A stretch of 64,000 nt of DNA from NCBI RefSeq assembly GCF_902506195.1, contig NZ_LR732817.1, positions 2,302,245-2,366,244 of the forward strand. Reading direction: 5' to 3'. Both the position numbers and the translations under genes were made by a program. Position 1 is the stretch's first letter. Each line of letters starts with the position of its first letter. Below the pieces are notes generated by a model, which saw only the letters and a list, made by a program, of their open reading frames with translations, searched no databases and was not told the DNA's origin. Below, piece by piece: positions 8,453-17,301 of this stretch. Source of the DNA: Citricoccus sp. K5. GTDB taxonomy: Bacteria; Actinomycetota; Actinomycetes; Actinomycetales; Micrococcaceae.

Positions 8453-9676
8453 GTGACAGACCACATCACCGCACCCGCCCCCGCGCCTGCACCGGCGTTC
8501 GCCCCCGCGGCCACAGCTGCAACCTCAGCTGCGTCCGCGCCCGTTCCCACCCGACCGGCCCGTGTGTCCCGACGCCGGCTGCTGCAGGGCACTGCCGCTC
8601 TCGGCGGCGTCATCGCGTTCGGGACCGCCGTCTCCGCCTCCACCACCCCGGCGTTCGCCGCCACCGTGAGCCGGCCGGACATCATCTCCACGAACGACTG
8701 GGGTGCCTCGGCCGCCAAGGGGTCACTTCCGACCCTCACGCGCCGGCCGACGCACCTGGTCATCCACCACACCACGCACGTGAACTCGGACGACTTCTCC
8801 GATGCCGCAGCCAAGGAGGTGGCCCGGCTGATCCAGCGGAACCACATGACCAACGGCTGGGCGGACACCGGGCAGCAGTTCACCATCGCCCGCGGCGGCC
8901 AGATGCTCGAGGGCCGGCACGGCTCGCTCGACGCCGTGGTGGACGGGACCCGATTCATCGAGGGCGCGCACGCCTACGGCTTCAATGACCAGTCGGTGGG
9001 CATCGAGGTCGACGGGATGTACACCAACGACGTCCCCACGGACGCGCAGTGGAGCTCCCTCGTGCATCTCAGTGCCTTCATCTGCCAGCGGTACGGACTT
9101 CACGTGGACCGGATCATCGCCCACCGGGACGTGCCTGGCGCCCAGACGCTGTGCTGCGGGGACACCTTCTACGGCAAGCTGTCCGCCCTGCGTGATGAGG
9201 TGGCCTCGGCGCTGGCCAACGGGGTCGACGGCGGCTCGGGCCCCTCCGGCGACTACCCCACCGTGCGCCTCGGTGACGAGGGCGAAGCCGTGCGCCGGGT
9301 CCAGGTCACCCTCAAGGTCATCGGCCATGATCCCGGCGCGGCCGACGGCGTGTTCGGCCCCGCGACGGAGAAGGCCTTGCGTGCGTACCAGTCGTCGCTC
9401 GGCACCGGCGTGGACGGCATCGCCGGTCCTCGTACCTGGGGCGCCCTCGCGACGCACCACGCGGCCGGCTCGACGGTGAGTTCCGGGGACAGCGGCACCG
9501 AGGTCGAGTATCTGCAGCGGGGCCTGAAGGCCTCCAGCGGCGTCGACCTGGCCACCGATGGCCACTTCGGGGAGCAGACCGAGGCCGCCGTCTCCGCCTA
9601 CCAGAAGGCACGCGGGCTGACCGTGGACGGGGTGGGCGGCGCCGAGACGTGGGCCGCACTGAAGCACGGGCAGTAG
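8453..9676 (+). CDS. Tat-exported N-acetylmuramoyl-L-alanine amidase with two peptidoglycan-binding repeats
   Basis: About 407 residues. The N-terminus is an Ala/Pro-rich stretch followed by a twin-arginine signal (SRRRLLQGTAALGG, then a hydrophobic run ending in AFA). Next comes an amidase_2/PGRP domain: zinc-ligand VIHHTTH near residue 100 and IIAHRDVPG near residue 220, with ND.SVGIEVDG between. Two PG_binding_1 repeats follow (about residues 270-335 and 345-405), each with LQ..L, DG.FG and T..A...YQ patterns. It should cut the amide bond between MurNAc and L-Ala in the wall. GTG at 8453 has GGAG six bases upstream; ATG 8441 is the alternative but lacks a well-placed Shine-Dalgarno. The 290 bp before it show no clear gene. 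Confidence 0.9.
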   Translation: MTDHITAPAPAPAPAFAPAATAATSAASAPVPTRPARVSRRRLLQGTAALGGVIAFGTAVSASTTPAFAATVSRPDIISTNDWGASAAKGSLPTLTRRPTHLVIHHTTHVNSDDFSDAAAKEVARLIQRNHMTNGWADTGQQFTIARGGQMLEGRHGSLDAVVDGTRFIEGAHAYGFNDQSVGIEVDGMYTNDVPTDAQWSSLVHLSAFICQRYGLHVDRIIAHRDVPGAQTLCCGDTFYGKLSALRDEVASALANGVDGGSGPSGDYPTVRLGDEGEAVRRVQVTLKVIGHDPGAADGVFGPATEKALRAYQSSLGTGVDGIAGPRTWGALATHHAAGSTVSSGDSGTEVEYLQRGLKASSGVDLATDGHFGEQTEAAVSAYQKARGLTVDGVGGAETWAALKHGQ

Positions 9677-9717
9677 GCCGCCGGCAGTAACTAGGGCGGT
9701 CCTCTCGCGGGCAAAGA

Positions 9718-9768
9718 CAGAACCCCGTGGTCCCGTTTCCACGAAGGGAACGGGACCACGGGGTTCTG
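9718..9768. terminator. Bidirectional hairpin terminator between amidase and rpsI
   Basis: A perfect 20-bp inverted repeat (9718-9737 with 9749-9768) and an 11-nt loop lie between two convergent genes. The left arm begins CAGAACCCCGTGG. There is no long U-tract on either side, as usual in high-G+C actinobacteria. It should end transcripts from the amidase gene (+) and from rplM-rpsI (-). Confidence 0.8.
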
Positions 9769-9882
9769 TGGGCCGACGCGCGCCGGGTGACCGGTCGGCG
9801 TCGTGCGCAGGAGTGCTCCCGCGCTACTGTATGCCGGGCGAGACCGCCGAAGCGGCCCCGCCCACCAGGTGCAGCGTGAAGA

Positions 9883-10380
9883 TCAGCGCTTCGAGAACTG
9901 CGAGGCCTTGCGGGCCTTCTTGAGGCCGGCCTTCTTGCGCTCGACGACGCGGGCGTCACGCGTCAGGAAGCCGGCCTTCTTGAGAGCGGCGCGGTTGTTC
10001 TCGCGGTCGATCTCGTTCAGGGCGCGGGCGACACCGAGGCGCACGGCACCGGACTGGCCGGAGGGGCCGCCGCCGGTGATGCGCACGATGACGTCGTAGG
10101 CACCCTCAAGCTCGAGGAGCTTGAACGGATCGTTGACTTCCTGCTGGTGCAGCTTGTTCGGGAAGTAGTTCTCGAGGCTGCGGCCGTTGATGGTCCAGGC
10201 GCCGGAGCCCGGGATCAGGCGCACGCGGGCGATGGCCTGCTTGCGGCGCCCCACGGCGCCGCCGCCGACGGTCAGCGCGGGGCGCTCAGCGACAGCAACG
10301 GTCTCGGGGGCATTGGTGGACTCGGAGGTGTAGCTGGTCAGCTCCACTTCCTCGGTGGACTCATTCTCATTGAGAGTCAT
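9883..10380 (-). CDS. rpsI: 30S ribosomal protein S9
   Basis: A 165-residue S9. The conserved core starts near residue 40 ([12 protein letters not shown]) and runs to the invariant basic C-terminus [12 protein letters not shown], which reaches into the ribosomal P site and contacts tRNA. The first 35 residues are an acidic, Thr/Ser/Glu-rich extension typical of actinobacterial S9. It lies 35 bp downstream of rplM, the usual L13-S9 operon, and ends before a strong bidirectional hairpin. Confidence 0.97.
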   Translation of the reverse strand: MTLNENESTEEVELTSYTSESTNAPETVAVAERPALTVGGGAVGRRKQAIARVRLIPGSGAWTINGRSLENYFPNKLHQQEVNDPFKLLELEGAYDVIVRITGGGPSGQSGAVRLGVARALNEIDRENNRAALKKAGFLTRDARVVERKKAGLKKARKASQFSKR

Positions 10381-10415
10381 GGTTCTCCTTGAAAGATTGT
10401 GGTGGTGCTGACCCG

Positions 10416-10859
10416 TTACTGGGCGACCTGGCCGATTTCGTATGTCTTGGGCTGCTGGGCGGTGTGGGGGTGCTCGGCACCGCGGTACACCTTGAGCTTG
10501 TGCAGCTGCTCAGCGGCGAGGGAGTTCTTCGGGAGCATGCCGCGGACGGCCTTCTCCACGGCGCGCACCGGGTTCTTCTCCAGCAGCTCCGCGTAGGAGA
10601 CAGAGGAGAGACCACCCGGGAAACCGGAGTGGCGGTAGGCGCGCTTCTTCTCGAGCTTGGCGCCGGTCAGGGCCACCTTCTCGGCGTTGATGATGATGAC
10701 GAAATCGCCCATGTCCATGTGGGGGGCGAAGGTCGGCTTGTGCTTTCCGCGCAGCAGTGTTGCGGTCTGGCTGGCAAGACGACCCAGCACGACATCAGTG
10801 GCGTCAATGACGTGCCACTGGCGGTCGGCATCGCCGGGCTTCGGGGTGTACGTACGCAC
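10416..10859 (-). CDS. rplM: 50S ribosomal protein L13
   Basis: A 147-residue L13 of normal length. It has the characteristic [12 protein letters not shown] near the N-terminus, the [21 protein letters not shown] segment, and [16 protein letters not shown] in the C-terminal half. L13 is an early-assembling large-subunit protein that binds 23S rRNA. It is the first gene of the rplM-rpsI operon, with a leader of about 220 nt from the predicted promoter at 11085-11113. Confidence 0.97.
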   Translation of the reverse strand: MRTYTPKPGDADRQWHVIDATDVVLGRLASQTATLLRGKHKPTFAPHMDMGDFVIIINAEKVALTGAKLEKKRAYRHSGFPGGLSSVSYAELLEKNPVRAVEKAVRGMLPKNSLAAEQLHKLKVYRGAEHPHTAQQPKTYEIGQVAQ

Positions 10860-11084
10860 GTTGTTTGCCTTCGTGTTCGGTGTCGGTTACAGATTTCCGG
10901 CCCGCGGCGGTGAGTCCATGGGCCAGTCACTGAGTTCATCGGTGCGCAGCCGGTACGCCAGGTGAGGACTGGAGTGAGGCCGGGTCCGAAAGCTTCCCGG
11001 CGGCGCCCTGGGCTATCGCGACCATGCAACCAGGCCACCCGAGGGTACAGCGAATCCGGGAAAGGACACGCACAACGAAGGTCA

Positions 11085-11113
11085 ATACTACCGTGTCCGC
11101 GCAGTAGGGGCAA
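11085..11113 (-). promoter_or_regulatory. Predicted housekeeping promoter of rplM-rpsI
   Basis: On the minus strand a -35 box TTGCCC (11113-11108) is followed after exactly 17 bp by -10 TAGTAT (11090-11085). The leader to rplM would be about 220 nt. The rest of the 10860-11441 interval holds the tandem repeat and SOS box listed separately, and no further gene that I can support. Confidence 0.6.
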
Positions 11114-11156
11114 AGCAGCTGGAATTCAGGCGAGTTCTGGAGGGATTCAGGAGGGT

Positions 11157-11212
11157 ATCAGGGGAATCAGGGGAATCAGGGGAATCAGGGGAATCAGGGG
11201 AATGGAGCATGG
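11157..11212. repeat. 9-bp tandem repeat GGGGAATCA
   Basis: Five exact head-to-tail copies of GGGGAATCA (11161-11205) with partial copies at both ends. It lies between the rplM promoter and the HNH endonuclease gene. The whole number of codons per unit makes an open frame (Gly-Ile-Arg repeats), but nothing else suggests translation. Confidence 0.9.
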
Positions 11213-11307
11213 CGGACTACTCCACAGGTGACTGATCACGGCGTGTCATCCACAGATTTTCAGAAGCCCTTTTCGGCGTCCGCAGGGTGTGCTCGAATGG
11301 ACTCATT

Positions 11308-11321
11308 CGAACACATGTTCC
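11308..11321 (+). promoter_or_regulatory. LexA (SOS) box upstream of the HNH endonuclease gene
   Basis: CGAACACATGTTCC matches every position of the Gram-positive LexA consensus CGAACRNRYGTTYC. It lies 121 bp before the ATG of the DUF222/HNH gene. An adjacent inverted repeat TCGAATG-gact-CATTCGA (11293-11310) overlaps its left edge. LexA binding here would repress the downstream gene until DNA damage. Confidence 0.75.
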
Positions 11322-11441
11322 CATCCTGTGGGGCAGGGAACGGGCAGAAGCCACCTTCACCAGCGGCGGCGAATGGGTACGGAAAAGCACGTTGGGGAAA
11401 GCAAGACTCAGGGGACATCAGATAGGGGAAGGAGGGCGGGC

Positions 11442-13268
11442 ATGACTGACGACCACGAGTACCAAGACGGACTGGAGCGCCAGGTCGAGCACAAGAACGA
11501 GCAGAAGAACGAGCACAAGGATGTGGACGATCATGCCTCAGGGACCGCCCCACTCCCTTCTCTGAACTCTCTGGACGAGCTGCCGCTCGGTCACCTGACG
11601 GCCTTGCTGCAGGAGGCCACCCGAGCCGTGGTGCATCGCCTGTCCGGCCCCGACGCCTTGCGCGAGTTCACCGCCATGGCTGTCCCCGAGGACAGCGGCG
11701 GTCGGGACTGGGGAGCCATGCTGTCCTCCCTTCCCGACGAGCCGGATTCGGACGCGGCACCAGGGCTGGCTGTTGCCTCTGTCCCTGACCCGAACCCTGT
11801 CCTGCCCCCTGTCCTGACCGGGGATGCCTCCACTCATGCCGACGCTGTCACCCTCCCGGTGCTGCACCAGGTCCTGGAGACCGTCGGGCGATCCGTTGCG
11901 ACGGCCCAGATGACCTTGACGGGCCACACGGTGGAGGCCTTCGACAATCCACCAGAACGCCGTCGCCTTCTCGGACTCCCTCAAGGGAAGACCGCCTTCC
12001 GAGATGCCACCGATTACCTCAAGCTCGCCCTGCGGATCGACGGGACCGAAGCTCGGCGCCGGACGCGTTGGGCGGCTTCCCTTCGGCCGACCCGCGCGCT
12101 GACCGGTGAGTCCCTGCCTCCCGCCCTCCCCCTGCTGTCCGCCGCCGTCCACGAAGGGAAGTTGGACCGTGCCGCCGTGGACGTCATCACCACGGCCTTG
12201 GACAACGTCCGGCAGATGGCCCGTCGCGTGGAGGCCGACCCACAGACCGTCTCCGACCTTCTGGATGACGGCGAGGAACGCCTGGTGGCGCAGGCCGAGT
12301 CCGTGGACCCGGGCACTCTGCGCAAAGTCGCGGCCCATTGGCTGAGGTGGGTCGAAGCGGCCGTGGATCCCGACGGCTCCGAGCCGAACGACGCCACGCT
12401 GCCCCAGTTGCAGGGACTGATCCGCAAGGGGGAGCGCAATGGACTGCACCAGTGGCTGCTCGCGGTCAACGATGAACAGAACGAGTACCTGCTGACGGTG
12501 GCGAACGCCGCCACCAATCCCCGTGCGTCCTACCGCGGCCCGTCGATGGAGGGTGCGGAAGGTAGTGCAGCTGGGAGCGAGGGTTTGGATCAGCTGTTGA
12601 CGGCGGAGGTCCAGTCCGAGGAGGACGGTTCGTTGACGGCGGTCACTGCCGTCGACCCGCGCTCAACCCAGCAGAAACAACTCGACGGGCTGATGGCGTG
12701 CATCGCCGGCGGCCTGGCCATGATCGAGTCGGACCAGCTTCCCTCGACGGGCGGCACCCGCCCCCAGGTCTCAGTCCTGATCGACTTCCATACCTTGCTG
12801 GGCGATCTGCAGAAGGCCGGCACGGTCACCGCTGAAGACCTCCTCCAGTTCGAGTCCTCAGCAACCTTCACCGGTCCGATCCATCCCGGCACGATCCGGG
12901 CCATGGCCTGTGATGCGGACATCCTGCCGGTGGTGCTCGGGTCGAGCGGCGAGGTGCTCGACGTCGGCCGCGCGCAGCGACTCTTCCCCGCCCGGCTCCG
13001 GCAGGCGGTCGCTGCCCGCGATGGAGGGTGCGCCGCACCCGGTTGCTGGATCCCGGCGCCGTGGTGTGACGTGCACCATGTCGAACACTGGGAACACGGC
13101 GGACCCACCTCTGTCGACAACGGGGTCCTACTCTGCAACCACCATCATCACGCCGTCCACGCCGGCGCATGGGACATCGACATGGACTCCGGCCGGCCGT
13201 GGTTCATACCGGCTCCCTATCTGGATCCACGTCGACAACCACAGCGCAATCGGTTCTGGCGGAGATAG
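11442..13268 (+). CDS. DUF222 / HNH endonuclease (13E12-type) protein
   Basis: A 608-residue protein. The N-terminal 35 residues are charged and Glu/Lys/His-rich. A DUF222-type helical region spans roughly residues 40-470 and includes the Arg/Ala-rich block at residues 190-260. A C-terminal HNH nuclease module has GCAAPGCWIPAPWCDVHHVEHWEHGG, then a Leu-Cys and NHHHHAVH, giving the two Cys pairs and His residues needed for metal and zinc binding. Proteins of this type are abundant in actinobacteria and related to the mycobacterial 13E12 repeat family; their substrate is unknown. ATG 11442 has GGAGGGCGGGC just upstream, so in-frame sequence from 11289 is rejected. A consensus LexA box lies 121 bp upstream. 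Confidence 0.85.
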   Translation: MTDDHEYQDGLERQVEHKNEQKNEHKDVDDHASGTAPLPSLNSLDELPLGHLTALLQEATRAVVHRLSGPDALREFTAMAVPEDSGGRDWGAMLSSLPDEPDSDAAPGLAVASVPDPNPVLPPVLTGDASTHADAVTLPVLHQVLETVGRSVATAQMTLTGHTVEAFDNPPERRRLLGLPQGKTAFRDATDYLKLALRIDGTEARRRTRWAASLRPTRALTGESLPPALPLLSAAVHEGKLDRAAVDVITTALDNVRQMARRVEADPQTVSDLLDDGEERLVAQAESVDPGTLRKVAAHWLRWVEAAVDPDGSEPNDATLPQLQGLIRKGERNGLHQWLLAVNDEQNEYLLTVANAATNPRASYRGPSMEGAEGSAAGSEGLDQLLTAEVQSEEDGSLTAVTAVDPRSTQQKQLDGLMACIAGGLAMIESDQLPSTGGTRPQVSVLIDFHTLLGDLQKAGTVTAEDLLQFESSATFTGPIHPGTIRAMACDADILPVVLGSSGEVLDVGRAQRLFPARLRQAVAARDGGCAAPGCWIPAPWCDVHHVEHWEHGGPTSVDNGVLLCNHHHHAVHAGAWDIDMDSGRPWFIPAPYLDPRRQPQRNRFWRR

Positions 13269-13290
13269 ACCCATGGATCTCGGCCATCAG

Positions 13291-14181
13291 TTACACCACG
13301 GTTCGACGCGCCCGTGTCCCAGCGGCGCGGAAGGCCAACGCACGGGGATCGGAGTCGACGTCGGGGTATTCGACGTGTTCCAGGACCAAGGCGTGCGGCG
13401 GTGCGAGCCGCGTCTGCGAGTCACGGACCATGGCCTCCAGACGTTCGCTGACCCAGCCGGCAGGATGTCGCCCCTCCCCCACCTGAACGACGGCTGCCAC
13501 GAGGGCACGGACCATGTTGTGACAGAACGCGTCGGCCTGCAGGTAGGCGGTGATCAGTCCGGATTGCCCGTCGCGGATGAAACCGAAGTCCTGCAGTTCA
13601 CGGATGGTCGTGGCGCCCTCCCGCGGCTTGCAGAAGGTCAAGAAGTCGTGGAGACCGAGCACGGCTTTCGCTTCGGCGTCCATCAATTCGGCATCCAGCG
13701 GTTCCCTGTGCCAGTACGTGGATCGACGGTTCAGCGGGTCTCGCGTCTCAGAGGAGTCGCTGATGGCGTATCGGTACGAGCGCCACAACGCCGAGAACCG
13801 CGCATCAAACCCCTCGGGCGCCAAGGATGCTCCCGTCACCACCAGCGCACCCCGTTCGCGGCTCAGAGCGCCGCTGAGACGCCGCACCAAGGTCGACGCC
13901 GGCCCGGCCTCGTCAGGATTCCGCGTCACCGCGTTCCATTCGGCCTCGGTCAGATCAAAGTGCACCACCTGACCACGGGCGTGCACCCCAGCATCGGTGC
14001 GACCGGCGACCACGGTGCGAACGGGGCGACGGATGATCATGGCCAGCCCGTCCTCAAGGGCGCCCTGGACGGTCGGCAGTCCAGGTTGGGTGGCCCAACC
14101 CTTGTAGTCGGTGCCGTCATAGGCCAGGTCCATCCGGACGCGGACAAGGGCGGGATCGGACGGCGTGGGCATGGGGATCAT
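13291..14181 (-). CDS. truA: tRNA pseudouridine(38-40) synthase
   Basis: A 296-residue enzyme that converts U38-U40 of the tRNA anticodon arm to pseudouridine. The N-terminus RVRMDLAYDGTDYKGWATQPG and the catalytic-aspartate motif [16 protein letters not shown] (Asp at about residue 57) are diagnostic. DAFCHNMVRALV and the C-terminal LAPPHALVL complete the TruA pattern. In actinobacteria truA commonly follows rplQ, but here rplQ lies 1.2 kb away across a convergent protease gene. ATG at 14181 (or 14172, three codons later) is the start; upstream in-frame sequence to 14370 is antisense to the protease gene and shows no family similarity. The stop converges on the HNH gene, 22 bp away. Confidence 0.95.
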   Translation of the reverse strand: MIPMPTPSDPALVRVRMDLAYDGTDYKGWATQPGLPTVQGALEDGLAMIIRRPVRTVVAGRTDAGVHARGQVVHFDLTEAEWNAVTRNPDEAGPASTLVRRLSGALSRERGALVVTGASLAPEGFDARFSALWRSYRYAISDSSETRDPLNRRSTYWHREPLDAELMDAEAKAVLGLHDFLTFCKPREGATTIRELQDFGFIRDGQSGLITAYLQADAFCHNMVRALVAAVVQVGEGRHPAGWVSERLEAMVRDSQTRLAPPHALVLEHVEYPDVDSDPRALAFRAAGTRARRTVV

Positions 14182-14208
14182 TCTAAATCCCGGGCCAGAA
14201 TAGGCAGA

Positions 14209-15129
14209 ATGGAGAACCTTGCGCCGTGGGTGGCCTATCTGTTGACCGTGCTGCCCGGAGTGGTGCTGGTCGGCATCATCGTGGCCCTGCTGCCGCGGCA
14301 CGCGCATGGGGTGCGGATCCTCATGCTGGTCCTCGGGTTCGTCTTCGTCCGCGATGCAATGAGTCCCCACGGGCTGTGGACGTTCGGCACGGCCGGTCCG
14401 TCCGGGACGGCGGGTCAGTCCGGGACGGCGGGCCAGTCCGGGACGGCGGGCCAGTCCGGGACGGCGGGTCAGTCCGGCACCTCGACGGCAGCCGACTCGA
14501 TCGAGCTGCCCGTTTTGTGGTTGCGTTTCACTGACGATCCCGTCGCCCTCCTGGTGATGACCGTGGCCTCGCTGGCACTCGCAGCAGCGATCGTCTTCGC
14601 GTGCCGGGACCTGCGGTGGATGGTGCTGTGGTCGGGACCACGATGGTGGACCTCAGGACTCGTGGGCCTGGTCGGCGTCGTGGTGATCGCGCTGCCATTC
14701 CTGTACCTTCACGGCACCTTGGTCGAGTGGTTCCCCATCCTGGACGGCACTCCCTTGGCCCGTCCCTTGATTCCGGTTGAGCAGCGCGGCGGTACGGTGG
14801 CCGCCGGCGTCGTGGTCCTCCTGGCTGCCTTCGCCCTGTGCGGGAACCTGGTGGAGGAGCTTCTGTTCCGCGGCTTCCTCCAGGCCCACCTGGAAGATCA
14901 TCTGCCAGGACGGTCTGGCCGCTGGCGCGCAGCGCTGCTCTCCGCCCTGATCTTTGCCGCCGGGCACCTGTTCCTCGCCTACAACCTCACCGGCGTGGGT
15001 TGGCCGCTGCTGGCCTTCACCCTGTTCGAGGGACTGGTCTGTGCCGTCATCGCGATGCGCCACGGTGTCCTCGGGGCGACCGTGGCACACGGCGGCGCCA
15101 TCTTCCTGCTGACGTCCGGGCTCCTCTGA
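14209..15129 (+). CDS. CPBP-family intramembrane metalloprotease
   Basis: A 306-residue membrane protein with about seven hydrophobic segments. The CPBP (CAAX-protease/bacteriocin-processing) motifs are present: NLVEELLFRGFL (EExxxR, residue about 218), a second motif around AAGHLFLAYN, and a third around VAHGGAIF. These supply the Glu and His metal ligands of Abi/Rce1-like proteases. Unusually, residues 59-92 between the second and third helices are a hexapeptide repeat (SGTAGQ) encoded by 18-bp DNA repeats. It is divergent from truA with 27 bp between starts. The substrate is unknown. Confidence 0.85.
   Translation: MENLAPWVAYLLTVLPGVVLVGIIVALLPRHAHGVRILMLVLGFVFVRDAMSPHGLWTFGTAGPSGTAGQSGTAGQSGTAGQSGTAGQSGTSTAADSIELPVLWLRFTDDPVALLVMTVASLALAAAIVFACRDLRWMVLWSGPRWWTSGLVGLVGVVVIALPFLYLHGTLVEWFPILDGTPLARPLIPVEQRGGTVAAGVVVLLAAFALCGNLVEELLFRGFLQAHLEDHLPGRSGRWRAALLSALIFAAGHLFLAYNLTGVGWPLLAFTLFEGLVCAVIAMRHGVLGATVAHGGAIFLLTSGLL
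14383..14478. repeat. 18-bp tandem repeat inside the CPBP protease gene
   Basis: Four near-identical copies of TCCGGGACGGCGGGYCAG (14401-14472) with a degenerate copy before them and a partial one after. Each adds SGTAGQ to an extramembrane loop. The unit is a multiple of three, so copy-number change would keep the reading frame. Confidence 0.9.
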
Positions 15130-15157
15130 CTTCCTCTGATCCGCCTTAACCTGTCAT

Positions 15158-15290
15158 GCCTTGCCTGGCCGCCTGCCTGCCTGGCCGCCTGCCTGCCTGC
15201 CTGCCTAGCCTGCCTGCCTGCCTAGCCTGCCTAGCCTGCCTAGCCTGCCTAGCCTGCCTAGCCTGCCTAGCCTGCCTAGCCTGCCTAGGG
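15158..15290. repeat. 9-bp tandem repeat CCTGCCTAG (x8) in a low-complexity tract
   Basis: Eight exact copies of CCTGCCTAG fill 15217-15288, preceded by looser GCCT/CTGC repeats from 15158. The tract sits between the convergent protease gene and rplQ. It contains nine CTAG tetranucleotides, a word that is normally rare. The remaining part of this 322-bp gap holds only the rplQ terminator hairpin. Confidence 0.92.
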
Positions 15291-15356
15291 CTAGCCGTAC
15301 CGGACCGCAGAGCCCACCGACCAGCGCACGCTCCAACGACGCGTCCGTTAAACCCA

Positions 15357-15399
15357 ACGACCCGCCCCTCCGCACGTGATGTGCGTCGGAACGGGTCGT
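15357..15399 (-). terminator. Terminator hairpin after rplQ (end of alpha operon)
   Basis: ACGACCCG (15357-15364) pairs with CGGGTCGT (15392-15399), with an inner GC-rich stem closed by complementary CGCAC/GTGCG. On the minus-strand transcript it is followed by a short U-rich stretch (TTGGGTTT). It lies 53 bp past the rplQ stop. Confidence 0.6.
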
Positions 15400-15451
15400 C
15401 CAGATGGTGTCTGGAGAAGACTCAGCAGACAGCCGGTTCAGACCGAAAGGA

Positions 15452-16042
15452 TCACTTCTCCTCGGTCTTCTCCTCTGCGGCAGGAGCCTCAGCGGCTTCA
15501 GTTTCAGCAGCCGGAGCCTCAGTGGCTTCGGCGGCTGGAGCGTCGGCAGCTTCGGTCGCGGCACCCTCAGCCTCGGCCACGGGGGCCTCAACCGGAGCAG
15601 CGGCCTCAGCCGGAGCAGCGGTCTCAGCAGCCTTCTCGGCTTCCTTGACCACGGCCTGCTTCGGGGACACCGGCTCCATGACGAGCTCGATGACTGCCAT
15701 CGGGGCGTTGTCGCCGTGACGGTTGCCGATCTTGGTGATCCGGGTGTAGCCACCCTCGCGCTCGGCCATGGCCGGGCCGATCACCGTGAACAGCTCGTGC
15801 ACGATGGTCTTGTTGGTGCGGTTCTTGGCCGAGATGATGCCCTGCACCTTGCGACGCGAAGCCAGGTCACCCTTCTTGGCGAAGGTGATCAGACGTTCGG
15901 CGAAGGGACGCAGGCGCTTGGCCTTGGTCACCGTCGTGGTGATCTTCTTGTGCTCGAACAGGTTGGCCGACAGGTTGGCCAGCATGAGCCGCTCGTGGGC
16001 AGGGCCGCCGCCCAGGCGCGGTCCCTTAGTGGGGGTAGGCAT
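15452..16042 (-). CDS. rplQ: 50S ribosomal protein L17 with long acidic tail
   Basis: A 196-residue L17. Residues 1-120 are the conserved rRNA-binding core ([30 protein letters not shown] near the start, [18 protein letters not shown] later). About 75 further residues form an Ala/Glu/Pro-rich acidic tail with repeated EAPAAE-like words; E. coli L17 stops near 127. Actinobacterial L17 often has such tails, and their role is unknown. It is last in the alpha operon, 119 bp after rpoA. Confidence 0.96.
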   Translation of the reverse strand: MPTPTKGPRLGGGPAHERLMLANLSANLFEHKKITTTVTKAKRLRPFAERLITFAKKGDLASRRKVQGIISAKNRTNKTIVHELFTVIGPAMAEREGGYTRITKIGNRHGDNAPMAVIELVMEPVSPKQAVVKEAEKAAETAAPAEAAAPVEAPVAEAEGAATEAADAPAAEATEAPAAETEAAEAPAAEEKTEEK

Positions 16043-16161
16043 TGGTGTTTCTCCTCAGATGGACCCTGACGGCTGCCGGCCATCAGGACACTATTGGTGG
16101 TGGTACAGCGAGTGAAGAGAGTGATTCAGGACCCGGCCGAAGCCCGATCCCGGTTCACGGC

Positions 16162-17163
16162 TCAGTACTCGCCGTAGGACTCCTCGGACTCCTGGGAGTG
16201 CAGCGAGGGGTCATAGCCAGCCGGGGAGTCCTTCAGGGACAGACCCAGTTCGGTCAGCTTTTCCTTGACCTCGTCGATGGACTTGGCACCGAAGTTCCGG
16301 ATGTCCATGAGATCGGCCTCGGAGCGAGCAACGAGCTCGCCAACGGTGTGGATGCCCTCGCGCTTCAGGCAGTTGTAGGAGCGCACGGTCATTTCCAGAT
16401 CCTCGATCGGCAATGCCATGTCGGCGGCCACCGTGGTGTCCGTCGGGCTCGGGCCGATCTCGATGCCTTCGGCTTCCAGGTTCAGCTCACGGGCCAGGCC
16501 GAAGAGCTCCACCAGGGTGGTGCCGGCAGAGGCCACGGCGTCACGCGGAAGCATGGACTCCTTGGTCTCGACGTCGAGGATCAGGCGATCGAAGTCGGTG
16601 CGCTGCTCCACGCGGGTGGCCTCGACCTTGAAGGTGACCTTCAGGACCGGCGAGTAGATGGAGTCGACCGGGATCCGGCCGATCTCCGCGTCACCGGTCT
16701 TGTTCTGGGCTGCCGTGACGTAGCCGCGGCCACGCTCGACGATGAGCTCCATGTCGAACTTGCCCTTGCCGTTGAGGGTGGCAATGTGCAGGTCCGGGTT
16801 GTGGACCTCGACGCCGGCCGGGGACGTGATGTCCGCAGCGGTGACGACGCCGGGACCCTGCTTACGCAGGTAGGCGACCACGGGCTCATCGTGCTCGGAG
16901 GAGACCGAGAGCTTCTTGATGTTCAGGATGACCTCGGTGACGTCTTCCTTCACACCGGCGACGGTGCTGAACTCGTGCAGCACCCCATCCACGCGGATGC
17001 TGGTGACAGCAGCGCCCGGGATGGAGGACAACAGGGTCCGGCGAAGGGAGTTTCCGAGGGTGTAGCCGAAACCGGGCTCCAGCGGTTCGATGATGAACCG
17101 GGAACGGTTGTCGGCAACGACTTCTTCAGTCAGCGTGGGGCGCTGTGCAATGAGCACTGACAT
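16162..17163 (-). CDS. rpoA: DNA-directed RNA polymerase subunit alpha
   Basis: A 333-residue alpha subunit. The N-terminal domain (residues 1-230) dimerises and nucleates core RNA polymerase; it contains [21 protein letters not shown] and [12 protein letters not shown]. An acidic linker leads to the C-terminal domain (about 250-310) with [18 protein letters not shown] and [14 protein letters not shown], which contacts UP-element DNA and activators. The start ATG at 17163 has AAAGGAA at the right distance; an in-frame extension to 17244 has no family match. It lies between rpsK and rplQ, the standard alpha-operon position. Confidence 0.98.
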   Translation of the reverse strand: MSVLIAQRPTLTEEVVADNRSRFIIEPLEPGFGYTLGNSLRRTLLSSIPGAAVTSIRVDGVLHEFSTVAGVKEDVTEVILNIKKLSVSSEHDEPVVAYLRKQGPGVVTAADITSPAGVEVHNPDLHIATLNGKGKFDMELIVERGRGYVTAAQNKTGDAEIGRIPVDSIYSPVLKVTFKVEATRVEQRTDFDRLILDVETKESMLPRDAVASAGTTLVELFGLARELNLEAEGIEIGPSPTDTTVAADMALPIEDLEMTVRSYNCLKREGIHTVGELVARSEADLMDIRNFGAKSIDEVKEKLTELGLSLKDSPAGYDPSLHSQESEESYGEY

Positions 17164-17301
17164 TTCCTTTCGGCGAGCGTCCGCCATATGACGCACACGA
17201 TGGGTGGAAACGAATGGGGTGGGCGGGAGTGCACCGATGCGCACGCCCCGGCTGGTCGGAAAAGCCCGGAACCAGCCGAGGGGCGTGCGCTCGGTACGAG
17301 G

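Noticed and set aside
9769-9882. tRNA or small RNA gene near rpsI end
   Set aside because: No cloverleaf or anticodon arm could be drawn; the sequence is explained by the terminator and the rpsI 3' flank. No tRNA was found elsewhere in the window either.
12910-15129. A 739-codon frame fusing the HNH gene, truA antisense and the CPBP protease
   Set aside because: Only its last 306 codons look like protein family sequence; the rest runs out of frame through HNH and opposite to truA. The protease start at 14209 fits better.
15156-15719. Plus-strand frame through the CCTGCCTAG array (Pro-Ala-Cys-Leu repeats)
   Set aside because: It arises from the 9-bp repeat, then runs antisense to rplQ. No start signal or family similarity.
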